Assembly: GCF_003463065.1 (NCBI RefSeq)
Contig: NZ_QSCM01000013.1
Span: 1-64,000, forward strand
Direction of reading: 5' to 3'
From: Blautia sp. OF03-15BH
Lineage (GTDB): Bacteria; Bacillota; Clostridia; Lachnospirales; Lachnospiraceae
Length of the DNA stretch: 64,000 nt
In this document: piece after piece, positions 35,664 through 42,976 of the stretch
How the letters are laid out: every line of letters begins with the position of its first letter
Position numbering within the stretch: position 1 is the first letter of the stretch
Notes under the pieces: generated by a model
Told to the model about the DNA's origin: nothing
The model's database searches: none
The model's input: the letters and a program-made list of their open reading frames with translations, nothing else
Program-made: the position numbers and the translations under genes

Positions 35664-37334
35664 ATGCAAAAAAAATGGTGGCACACAAAAACAGCCTATC
35701 AGATCTACCCGAAAAGCTTCTGTGATTCTAACGGAGACGGCATCGGTGATCTTCCGGGCATTATCAGCAAACTCGATTACCTCAAAGACCTCGGCATCGA
35801 CATTATCTGGCTCTCTCCAATCTACTGCTCACCGCTCGCAGATCAGGGCTATGATATTTCTGATTATTACAACATCGACCCGCGCTTCGGCACAATGGAT
35901 GACATGGACCGTCTGATCGCCGAAGCAAAAAAACGCGATATGTATATCCTGATGGATCTCGTCGTCAATCACTGCTCCGATGAGCACGAATGGTTCAAAA
36001 AAGCCTGCGAGGATCCGGATGGCGAGTACGGAAAATATTTTTACATTGAAGACTGTCCGGACGGAAAACTGCCATGCAACTGGCGTTCTTACTTCGGCGG
36101 CAGTGTCTGGGAACCGCTCCCGGGTCATCCGGACAAATATTATCTGCACATGTTCCACAAAAAGCAACCGGATCTGAACTGGGAAAATCCGAAGCTGCGC
36201 GAGGAAATCTATAAAATGATCAACTGGTGGCTGGATAAGGGACTTGCCGGCTTCCGTATCGATGCGATCATCAACATCAAAAAGGCGCTTCCGTGGCGGG
36301 ATTATCCGGCGAACCGTGCAGACGGCATGTGCAGCCCGGGTGAAATGCTCGAGCACGCAGTCGGTGTCGGCGAATTTCTGGGAGAAATGCGTGACCGTAC
36401 TTTCCTTCCGCACAGTGCATTTACTGCAGGCGAGGTCTTTAATGAAAAACCGGAGGAGCTTCCGGATTTCATCGGTGACAACGGATATTTCTCAACGATG
36501 TTCGATTTCAATGAGGCCATCTTCGGCGGCAGTGAGAAGGGCTGGTATGACCAGACTCCAATCACCCCGAATGACTACCGCAGCTGCTGCTTCGCCAGCC
36601 AGAAAAAGATCGGCGATATCGGCATGCTCTCCAATATCATCGAAAATCATGATGAACCGCGCGGCGTTTCCCGCTATATCCCGGAGGGTGAATGTACTCT
36701 CACCGCCAAAAAACTGCTTGCCACAATGAATGTCATGCTCCGCGGCCTTCCGTTTATCTATCAGGGCCAGGAGATCGGTATGGAAAATGTAGAATTCCAG
36801 TCGATCAGCGAAGTGGACGATATTTCAACACTCGACGAGTACCAGGTAGCTTTAGATGCCGGTCTGACACCAGACGCTGCCCTGAAGGCGGTAAACCGTG
36901 TCAGCCGTGATAATGCCCGGACTCCGTTCCAGTGGGATGCTTCCGCGAATGCAGGTTTTACAACCGGCACTCCATGGCTGAAGGTAAACCGCAATTACAC
37001 AAAGATCAACCTGGAAAGCCAGAAAAATGATCCGGATTCCGTTTATCAGTACTACCGCCGCCTGCTTGCGCTGCGTAAGGATCCGGCTTATAGCAAAACT
37101 GTCGTATACGGCGATCTGCTTCCTGTCTTTGAGGATCAGGACCGTGTCATGGCATACTACCGGAAATCCGCAGACCAGACACTGCTCGTGATCGGCAACT
37201 ACAAAACACAGCCGCAGACCCTGACGCTTCCGTCAAAGATCAAAAATATCGTGCTGAACAATCTTCCGCAGCTTAAGACAGATGGAAATAAGATTACACT
37301 GGAAGGATATCAGGCAGTCGTTCTGGAGGTATGA
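35664..37334 (+). CDS. GH13 alpha-glucosidase, second paralogue
   Basis: 556 aa, third gene of the cassette. Motifs: region I MDLVVNH, region II GFRIDAIIN (nucleophile Asp), region III TAGEVFN (Glu), region IV IENHDEPR (Asp), and QPDLNW. Alanine rather than valine follows the nucleophile, so linkage preference may differ from the first enzyme. No signal peptide. The two enzymes share the overall layout but are only moderately alike, so the duplication is not recent. No sugar transporter gene is adjacent; import must be encoded elsewhere. Confidence 0.92.
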   Translation: MQKKWWHTKTAYQIYPKSFCDSNGDGIGDLPGIISKLDYLKDLGIDIIWLSPIYCSPLADQGYDISDYYNIDPRFGTMDDMDRLIAEAKKRDMYILMDLVVNHCSDEHEWFKKACEDPDGEYGKYFYIEDCPDGKLPCNWRSYFGGSVWEPLPGHPDKYYLHMFHKKQPDLNWENPKLREEIYKMINWWLDKGLAGFRIDAIINIKKALPWRDYPANRADGMCSPGEMLEHAVGVGEFLGEMRDRTFLPHSAFTAGEVFNEKPEELPDFIGDNGYFSTMFDFNEAIFGGSEKGWYDQTPITPNDYRSCCFASQKKIGDIGMLSNIIENHDEPRGVSRYIPEGECTLTAKKLLATMNVMLRGLPFIYQGQEIGMENVEFQSISEVDDISTLDEYQVALDAGLTPDAALKAVNRVSRDNARTPFQWDASANAGFTTGTPWLKVNRNYTKINLESQKNDPDSVYQYYRRLLALRKDPAYSKTVVYGDLLPVFEDQDRVMAYYRKSADQTLLVIGNYKTQPQTLTLPSKIKNIVLNNLPQLKTDGNKITLEGYQAVVLEV

Positions 37335-37399
37335 TCTGAAGCGACTACGATTCTTATCTCGTGTGTCACAAACTTGTTGTTTTCTTGATGTCAGGATTC

Positions 37400-37564
37400 C
37401 TAGTACAGTGAAAATTAAGTATCTGCTATATTGACGCAGGATGATTTCTTCATATGCAAGGCGGAGGAATGAGGCGTAGCGGTGGCTACGTCGATTGACG
37501 ACAACGCAGCAGATGAAAAATCAGACAAGTCAATATGGCGGTTACTTAATATTCACTGTACTAG
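37400..37564. repeat. MITE-like element D
   Basis: 165 bp element whose ends are inverted copies: CTAGTACAGTGAAAATTAAG at the left and the complement of CTTAATATTCACTGTACTAG at the right, matching at 19 of the outer 20 bp. The match extends further with TATTGAC-like sequence. The ends include CTAG, the kind of ambiguous target found with some transposons. The interior is non-coding and GC-richer. Confidence 0.8.
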
Positions 37565-37575
37565 ACATGCGATGG

Positions 37576-37665
37576 AATGAAGTCGGGGGCAAAAGGTCTT
37601 TTGCCCCCGACTGATGCCTACGAATTGCTCCGCTGCAAAGCAGCTCCAGCAATTTTATTATCCAT
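37576..37665. repeat. Partial copy of repeat A
   Basis: A palindrome, GGGGGCAAAAG-gtc-TTTTGCCCCC, is followed by TGATGCCTACGAATTGCTCC and further sequence matching the complement of 2190-2270. It lacks the partner end, so it is a fragment or solo end of element A. Confidence 0.65.
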
Positions 37666-37723
37666 CTGAAAGATTTACACAGAATCATTTACACCACCAA
37701 TTTCTCGACCGATCAGTTGATCA

Positions 37724-37834
37724 ATGGTATCTTCATTCTCCGGTCAGAGTCATTTTCAGAATGTGTTTAAGAAACAGTTCGGCGTGCCGCCGCTTCAGTA
37801 TCGGAAGAACCCGGAACTGCAGCATCCTCTGTAA
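37724..37834 (+). pseudogene. C-terminal fragment of an AraC-family regulator
   Basis: The plus strand encodes SSFSGQSHFQNVFKKQFGVP followed by PLQYRKNP and a stop at 37832-37834, the last part of an AraC DNA-binding domain. Nothing upstream continues it in frame; the sequence before it (from 37665) is not recognisable. It is a relic of a regulator once located after the GH13 cassette. Confidence 0.65.
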
Positions 37835-37893
37835 TAGTTTTTACGCTTTCTTTCTCAATGATTTTTCCGGAAACAATCTGCAGATCATCTCCC

Positions 37894-38259
37894 TCAGTTA
37901 TGCGGTCCTCCAGTTTTTGAAATATCCTCTGGAACATGGTATCCGTTTTCAACCAACTTTTTGATCAGTTCATTCGCTATGAAATCGCAGTTGCATGCAA
38001 AAGCAGACGGCATCTGCTCCGGTAATTTTCCTATCTCGATCTCACCTGTTTCAAGATCACGGTCTTCAATGATCCAGTCTTCCCTGACGGGTATCTGATT
38101 TTCCTGAAGTGCTTTGCAATATCCGTGATAGCGATCCATAATACTGGAACTTGCAAGAATCGATCCCACATAACCGATCTTTACATGTCCTTTACGGATC
38201 AGATATTCTGTCATCCGATACATCCCGTAATAGCCATTAGAGATCTTCTGCTTTTTTTG
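37894..38259 (-). pseudogene. Internal fragment of a LacI-family repressor
   Basis: The minus strand encodes NGYYGMYRMTEYLIRKGHVK, then IGYVGSILASSSIMDRYHGY and AFACNCDFIANELIKKLVEN, ending in VPEDIS, the middle of a LacI/GalR ligand-binding domain. The DNA-binding N-terminus and the last ~60 residues are absent; translation would stop soon after at 37894. Together with the AraC fragment it suggests the former control region of the alpha-glucoside genes has decayed. Confidence 0.7.
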
Positions 38260-38317
38260 ATATGCTTATATTGTAAAGAGAAACCATGAACCTGCCGCAG
38301 AAAAGGATGTGATGCTC

Positions 38318-38590
38318 ATGAAACATTCTCAAAAACGTACATTCATGGATATAGAAAAAATGAATTCTAATGAATTTAGGGCATTTTGTCGGTCTGGTAA
38401 CCAAAATCATTTTACCAGAACCAGAAAAATGCCTCTTCAGGATCTTCTTTTCACAATGATAAACAGAAAGGGGCTGACATTGGCATTGGAACTGAGAAAT
38501 TATATGAAAATTGCTCATCCGGGAACTTTCATTTCCAAACCAGGATATCTGAAACAGCGTATGAAACTTAATCCAAATGCTTTTTGCTAA
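38318..38590 (+). pseudogene. Truncated IS4-like transposase, N-terminal piece
   Basis: 90 residues (start ATG 38318) read MKHSQKRTFMDIEKMNSNEF, then HFTRTRKMPLQDLLFTMINR and KGLTLALELRN, ending LKQRMKLNPNAFC and a stop. This matches the beginning of IS4-group transposases common in Clostridia. The catalytic DDE part is missing, so it is an inactive fragment left by deletion. Confidence 0.7.
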
Positions 38591-38637
38591 AGTTAATGAC
38601 ATTGATAACACACTAGACTTTCCTGCCGGAAAATCGT

Positions 38638-38706
38638 GTGCCAAGGGTTACGCTGTCCCCTTTGGATACCCCTGCCAAGGGCAACACTGCTTCCCTTTGG
38701 AAACCT
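38638..38706. repeat. Two tandem 34 bp repeats
   Basis: Two copies of a unit of the form GCCAAGGGyaACrCTG...CCCTTTGGA start at about 38640 and 38674. Within each unit CCAAGGG can pair with CCCTTTGG. It is a non-coding stretch between the IS fragment and the sirtuin terminator, possibly residue of a mobile element. I see no gene in 38591-38782. Confidence 0.5.
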
Positions 38707-38782
38707 CCCGCGTTTCCTGAGTCTATGAGTACCCAAACTGTAAAATCACAATGTGAATACCATGCCTTGGAAATAAAAAAGT

Positions 38783-38820
38783 GGACAGGGCCCTATCTCT
38801 CATGATAGAAGCCCTGCCCA
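38783..38820 (-). terminator. Terminator of the macrodomain-sirtuin operon
   Basis: On the minus strand GGGCAGGGC and GCCCTGTCC pair, followed by ACTTTTTTATTT, just after the sirtuin stop. Confidence 0.85.
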
Positions 38821-38824
38821 TTTT

Positions 38825-39691
38825 TTATGAAACCGCCTTTCGGTTCAGTGCTGACAAGATACGTCCAATGTCCGCATCCAGACAGACGGAACGCTCTGCG
38901 ATTTCCCTCGGTGCGTATGCCTGCCCAAAGTTCACGCAGGCATAGATAGCGTTTGGGTTTTCCAGCGTATATTTCCAAAACGGATACTTGATAATAACCG
39001 GCGTATTATTTCCTACCCCCAGCTCCAGATACAGCACCGTCCCATGCTTGTGCCGCCGTACAAAGTCCGAATACCGGCTTTGGGCGGCATACCAGCCCTC
39101 ATCCTGCACAAAGGTATTGTCACAGCGCAGGTTCATGGTCATGAGGGAGCCACATACCGGGCACCGGGGAATCAGATCTGACGGGATTTCCATATCCTGC
39201 TGTTGGTCTATCATCTGCCGAACGGCATCTTCGTTATCATAGGTCTTGTTATGACAGGCTTTGGAACATTGCCATAAGCCGTAATCTCCCTGGGTATAGA
39301 ACAGTTTCTTTTTATCAAAACCTGCCCGCTGGAATTGGTGATCCACATTGGTGGTCAGCACAAAATAGTCCTTGTCCTTAACCAGTGCCAGAAGTTCCTG
39401 ATATGCCGGAAGTGGAGCATCTACATAGCGGTTATAGAAAATATGGCGGCTCCACCACGCCCAGTATTCTTCCAGCGTGCTATAAGGATAAAACCCGCCG
39501 GAATACATATCAGTGATCCCATATTTCTGATGAAATTCTGCAAAATAACGTTCAAAACGCTCTCCACTATAGGTAAGTCCAGCGGAGGTAGACAGTCCCG
39601 CACCGGCACCGATCAGGACAGCATCCGCTGTTTCCAACGCCTGTTTCAGCCGTTCAATCTGTACTGAGCAGTTTCCTGTATATTCTTTCAT
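38825..39691 (-). CDS. Class M sirtuin (SirTM-type protein ADP-ribosyltransferase)
   Basis: 288 aa NAD-dependent enzyme. The NAD motif GAGAGLSTSAGL is near residue 25, TTNVDHQF matches the sirtuin NxD, and the zinc ribbon is CSKACH...CPVCG. The usual catalytic histidine motif is replaced by YTQGDYGLWQC, the glutamine form reported for SirTM enzymes, which ADP-ribosylate a lipoylated GcvH-like protein rather than deacetylate. ATG 39691 is chosen because homology begins there; the longer frame is upstream-gene shadow. It overlaps the macrodomain gene by 38 nt. No GcvH-L or LplA2 gene lies beside it. Modification target here is unknown. Confidence 0.85.
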   Translation of the reverse strand: MKEYTGNCSVQIERLKQALETADAVLIGAGAGLSTSAGLTYSGERFERYFAEFHQKYGITDMYSGGFYPYSTLEEYWAWWSRHIFYNRYVDAPLPAYQELLALVKDKDYFVLTTNVDHQFQRAGFDKKKLFYTQGDYGLWQCSKACHNKTYDNEDAVRQMIDQQQDMEIPSDLIPRCPVCGSLMTMNLRCDNTFVQDEGWYAAQSRYSDFVRRHKHGTVLYLELGVGNNTPVIIKYPFWKYTLENPNAIYACVNFGQAYAPREIAERSVCLDADIGRILSALNRKAVS

Positions 39692-40433
39692 CCTGTTCTT
39701 TAAAAACATTGAATACCACCTCGATCTTACTTCCGGTTTCCGCCTTATATTCCTGCACCGTCTGCACGGCAATCTCCGCCGCCCTGTCATTTGGGAACAT
39801 AAAAATGCCCGTAGAGATACAGCAGAACGCAATACTACCTACATTGTTTTCGTCTGCCAGTTCCAGACAGGAACGGTAGCAGGATTTCAAAAGTTCACAA
39901 TGCTGTCTGGTCAATTTTCCCCGCACGATGGGGCCTACAGTGTGAATTACATAATCACAGGGTAAGTTATAAGCAGGTGTGATTTTAGCCTGTCCGGTGG
40001 GTTCTTCATAGCCCTGCTGTTTCATAATCTCAGCGCACTTCAAACGAAGCTGCACCCCAGCATAGGTGTGGATACAGTTATCAATACAGTTATGGCAAGG
40101 CTGGTAGCAGCCGGTCATGCCACTATTTGCCGCATTGACGATTGCCCCACAATCCAGCGTAGTAATGTCTCCACGCCAGAGATAGATTCCATTCTGAAGC
40201 GGGGACAGTTCAGACAGCCGGGTAATCTTCTTTGCTGCCAGTTCTCCTTGCAGATAGGCATCCTGCACTTCAAGAAATCTCTGGCTGATGGCTCCCGGAT
40301 GACGAACATTCATCAGTGAACGCAGCAGCACCTTCTGACGGTCTGTATCTGCCGAGATTTCCTGGCGGCGGCAGGAAGGACGCTCCCGCAGCAATTCCTC
40401 AATTAAAAATCTTCTTCGTTCTTCCTGATTCAT
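39654..40433 (-). CDS. Zinc-containing macrodomain protein-ADP-ribose hydrolase
   Basis: 259 aa enzyme that should remove the ADP-ribose put on by the sirtuin. After a helical N-terminus (to ~75) comes the macrodomain: DITTLDCGAIVNAANSGMTG for ADP-ribose binding, with the zinc-site cysteines and histidine in CYQPCHNCIDNCIHTYAG, then HTVGPIV and SIAFCCISTGIFMFP. This is the Zn-macro subclass that pairs with SirTM. GGAGGT precedes the ATG at 40433. It follows the flavin/Fe-S gene at 4 nt, and its 3' end overlaps the sirtuin start. Confidence 0.9.
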   Translation of the reverse strand: MNQEERRRFLIEELLRERPSCRRQEISADTDRQKVLLRSLMNVRHPGAISQRFLEVQDAYLQGELAAKKITRLSELSPLQNGIYLWRGDITTLDCGAIVNAANSGMTGCYQPCHNCIDNCIHTYAGVQLRLKCAEIMKQQGYEEPTGQAKITPAYNLPCDYVIHTVGPIVRGKLTRQHCELLKSCYRSCLELADENNVGSIAFCCISTGIFMFPNDRAAEIAVQTVQEYKAETGSKIEVVFNVFKEQDERIYRKLLSTD

Positions 40434-40437
40434 GGCG

Positions 40438-41060
40438 TTACCTCCGCTTCATAATGGCTCTGGCCGGACAGATTTCAAAGCAGTTGCCGCAATGCAGGCA
40501 GTTTTCCTGATGAATGACCGCAGGCTTAGAAGAAATGTCAATGCACTTTTGCGGACATTTGGAATAGCAGATCTTGCAGCCGATACAGGCGTGTGTGATA
40601 AAATAACCTTCCTGCACTTCTTCTGCACCGCCAAAGGTAAAGCTGGAACGCTCAATCGGCTTTTGGGATAAGTCGAACCGTTCTCCGCTACCTTTATAGA
40701 TGACAAAGACGGTCAGTGCACTTCTGGATGCCGCATCCGGGTATATCTCGTTCATATAGGGATTCTTTTCAAACAGCCGGGGCAGCAGATCACTGCCAAG
40801 CTCTCGCACCTTTCCCCGAATGGAAAGAGCAGCACAGTGCATGGTATCCTCGCCCTTCATTCCGGTCAATGCAAGGACTCCACGCTTTTTCAATCGGTCA
40901 TAGAACCCCTTTCCCTTTGCTGTCAGGAAGTAACGCCTCCTTCATCGGCATCCATCATATCAATGGCGGCCGTTACTGGCAAGCCGGCATCATCCACGGT
41001 TGCAACTACTGTGGTGTGAATTTCCCGGACGAGATAGGATAAATAATCTTTGCTTCCCAT
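40438..41060 (-). pseudogene. Frameshifted flavin split-barrel protein fused to a 4Fe-4S ferredoxin domain
   Basis: From ATG 41060 (GGAGAA upstream) translation gives MGSKDYLSYLVREIHTTVVA and then VTAAIDMMDADEGGV, before TGA at about 40929-40931. Dropping to the next frame restores FLTAKGKGFYDRLKKRGVL and the rest to 40438. One missing base near 40929-40936 explains it. The repaired product, about 207 aa, has an FMN-binding split barrel and a C-terminal 2x[4Fe-4S] segment (CIGCKICYSKCP, CLHCGNCFEICP). Everything else is well preserved, so the break is recent or a sequencing error. It is first in the macrodomain-sirtuin operon. Confidence 0.75.
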
Positions 41061-41075
41061 GTGAGGATTCTCCTT

Positions 41076-41675
41076 TCAGACAGTACCTTTCAGTACCGGG
41101 CGCAGTCGTTTATAGACTAACATCGTAACACCGCTGATTACAAGTCCCTTCAGAAGATTAAAAGGAAACGCATTGTAAAGAACTACATCCAATTTCGTAT
41201 GAATAAATGGGATGAACTCTCCAAAGGAAACGATCAGTTGTTCCAAAGGCATAAACTGCTCAAACAGCGGCAGAAGAATAAAATAATTTGCGACAGCCGC
41301 AACAATACTCATCACAATGCTGCCGACAATTCCGGCAATCCATGCCGTTTTTTTCGTCTTATGACACCCATAAATCAGCCCGGCGGTAAAAACAAAAGAT
41401 GCACCCATCAGAAAGTTTGCCAGTTCGCCGACTCCGCCTGTTGAAGTGGAGAAAAGCTGCAAGGCATTCTTTACAAGCTCAATCAATAAACCTGCCACAG
41501 GCCCAAAGGCAAAGGCTCCGATCAAAGCCGGAAAATCGGAAAGATCCATTCTGGCAAAAGCAGGAGACAGCGGAACCGGGAACTCTGCAAACGCCAGAAT
41601 ATAAGCGATTGCGGATAGAAGCGCAGTCATGTTAATGGTACGGACAGAAATTTCGGTTGCGGAAACAGTACGCAT
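41076..41675 (-). CDS. ribU: ECF transporter substrate-binding subunit, RibU-like riboflavin importer
   Basis: 199 aa membrane protein with about six helices. Segments ALLSAIAYILAFAEFPVPLSP, MDLSDFPALIGAFAFGPVAG and GELANFLMGASFVFTAGLIYG match the RibU S-component, which binds riboflavin outside the cell and works with the shared EcfAAT module encoded elsewhere. ATG 41675 has AAAAGGAG upstream; a longer start at 41729 lacks one. It lies among genes for flavin-binding proteins, in line with riboflavin supply. No FMN riboswitch fits in the 66 bp before it. Confidence 0.83.
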   Translation of the reverse strand: MRTVSATEISVRTINMTALLSAIAYILAFAEFPVPLSPAFARMDLSDFPALIGAFAFGPVAGLLIELVKNALQLFSTSTGGVGELANFLMGASFVFTAGLIYGCHKTKKTAWIAGIVGSIVMSIVAAVANYFILLPLFEQFMPLEQLIVSFGEFIPFIHTKLDVVLYNAFPFNLLKGLVISGVTMLVYKRLRPVLKGTV

Positions 41676-41741
41676 AATTCTCCTTTTGAGATATGATTTG
41701 GATTTAAGAAAAAACCCCGAAGATTGCATTACAGTTCTTTC

Positions 41742-42137
41742 TTAGAACTCGTAAGGAGGATTGCCTGAGAAGTCGGCAATCACGCCGTGAGGATCTTCCA
41801 GATAGAACACCTCAAAAATGGGATTGTCGGCGGTCTGGTACTGACCCTTGACAATCGGATTGTTCATGCAGTCTTCCTTAACTGCCATGTTATTCTCAAA
41901 CACCGCCTTGCCATGCAGACGAATCCATGCGTAGCTGGGGCTGGAGACGGACACTTCCACATAGGGATTGGCCTGCATATCCTGATAGACATCCTTGGTG
42001 TTGTTGGTGCAGAACCAGAGCTTGCCGCCCTGCTCGAAGCAGAACATGAAGGGACGGCACTTGGCTTTTCCGTCACGGCCAACGGTGGCGAGATACTGAA
42101 CGGGATTTTCCTGCAAGAATTCAACGACTTTTTTCAT
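41742..42137 (-). CDS. Pyridoxamine 5'-phosphate oxidase-like flavin split-barrel protein
   Basis: 131 aa FMN- or flavin-binding protein. VEFLQENPVQYLATVGRDGKAKCRPFMFCFE is the first beta strands of the fold, LWFCTNNTKDVYQDMQANPYVEV the flavin-contact region, and GHAVF-like LHGKAVFENN follows. Such small proteins reduce or scavenge flavins, heme or nitro compounds; the sequence does not decide which. GGAGGTAATT precedes the ATG. Divergent from an HxlR regulator, its likely controller. Confidence 0.85.
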   Translation of the reverse strand: MKKVVEFLQENPVQYLATVGRDGKAKCRPFMFCFEQGGKLWFCTNNTKDVYQDMQANPYVEVSVSSPSYAWIRLHGKAVFENNMAVKEDCMNNPIVKGQYQTADNPIFEVFYLEDPHGVIADFSGNPPYEF

Positions 42138-42175
42138 TATAATTACCTCCAGAACGTGTTTTGGTTTCGGAAAGG

Positions 42176-42204
42176 TTGCTTTTTCCTTTCTCTGGTACTA
42201 TAAT
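42176..42204 (+). promoter_or_regulatory. Promoter of the HxlR gene
   Basis: TTGCTT (42176-42181), 17 bp spacer, TATAAT (42199-42204). Two direct copies of GCTGTAGTT follow at 42208-42216 and 42245-42253, the first over the transcription start. They may be regulator sites. Confidence 0.6.
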
Positions 42205-42282
42205 AACGCTGTAGTTCTAATTCGTAAAGTAAGCACAATAATGTGCTGTAGTTACCAAAAAGAAACTATTGGAGGATTTAAC

Positions 42283-42630
42283 ATGGAAGACATCAAAACA
42301 AGTGAAACAACGCCGGTAAAAGATTTACCTGCCTGTCCGGTGGAAACCACTCTCATGCTGATTGGGGATAAATGGAAGGTTCTGATCCTGCGAGACCTGA
42401 TGCCTGGAACGAAACGCTTTGGAGAATTAAAGAAATCCATTGGCCATGTTTCGCAAAAAGTATTGACGGCTCAGCTTCGGGATATGGAAGCAAGCGGGCT
42501 GGTCAACCGTAAGGTCTATGCAGAGGTACCACCCCGTGTGGAATATACATTAACGGAACTGGGATACAGCTTGAAGCCAGTACTGGATGCGCTCTGGAAT
42601 TGGGGCGAAGAATATAAGGCCAAACAATGA
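42283..42630 (+). CDS. HxlR-family redox/aldehyde-responsive repressor
   Basis: 115 aa winged-helix protein. CPVETTLMLIGDKWKVLILRDLMPGTKRFGELK is the hallmark HxlR segment, with Cys20 in the position that senses redox or electrophile stress in several relatives. ISQKVLTAQL-like VSQKVLTAQLRDMEASGLV is the recognition helix, and PPRVEYTLTELG forms the wing. GGAGG at 42271-42275 fixes the ATG at 42283. It is divergent from the flavin split-barrel gene. Confidence 0.92.
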   Translation: MEDIKTSETTPVKDLPACPVETTLMLIGDKWKVLILRDLMPGTKRFGELKKSIGHVSQKVLTAQLRDMEASGLVNRKVYAEVPPRVEYTLTELGYSLKPVLDALWNWGEEYKAKQ

Positions 42631-42675
42631 AAAAGCCGAAGCAACACCATGAATGAAGGGTTGCTTCGGCTTTTT
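42631..42675 (+). terminator. Terminator of the HxlR gene
   Basis: AAAAGCCGAAGCAAC (42631-42645) pairs perfectly with GTTGCTTCGGCTTTT, followed by further T residues. Confidence 0.92.
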
Positions 42676-42692
42676 ATTTCTTGTACTTCGGG

Positions 42693-42976
42693 CTAAATCA
42701 TTTGAAAATACTTCAATGCCTCCATAATCGCAGTTTCTTTTTCAGGTGGGCATTGCGGCTGTTTGGCATTTTCCTTTTTTGACAGGTTATAATTTTGCCC
42801 GACCTCCAGACCGCATTTCCGCTTGATCTGTGAGATATACAGGAAAGATACCTTTAATCCGGTCTGCTCCATCACCCGTTTCTTGATCTGTTCGTAAGTA
42901 GCTCCCTGCTGGAAGCCAGAGGTATCCATATCCTCCAGCGAGAACTCCACCCGTATTTTCTTCGAGTCGATCTCAC
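42693..42976 (-). CDS. C-terminal extension of the serine recombinase, out of frame
   Basis: About 94 residues from KGEIDSKKIRVEFSLEDMD through GATYEQIKKRVMEQTGLKVS, FLYISQIKRKCGLEVGQNYN and CPPEKETAIMEALKYFQMI. It has no convincing start of its own. It follows the recombinase end in the +1 frame, so VVLLSKG plus EIDSKK would read straight through if one base at the stop (GGG TGA G) were skipped. The same kind of helix-turn-helix-like tail is attached in frame to proteins of related elements and to RlmD-like proteins, as far as I recall. It is either a frameshifted tail or a segment exposed only by frameshifting. Confidence 0.55.

Noticed and set aside
38591..38824. Short coding gene between the IS fragment and the sirtuin terminator
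   Set aside because: The frames are produced by the 34 bp tandem repeat and lack starts with ribosome sites.
41676..41741. FMN riboswitch ahead of the RibU-like gene
   Set aside because: Only 66 bp separate the genes, and the conserved AGGGTGAAATTCCC-type elements are not present.
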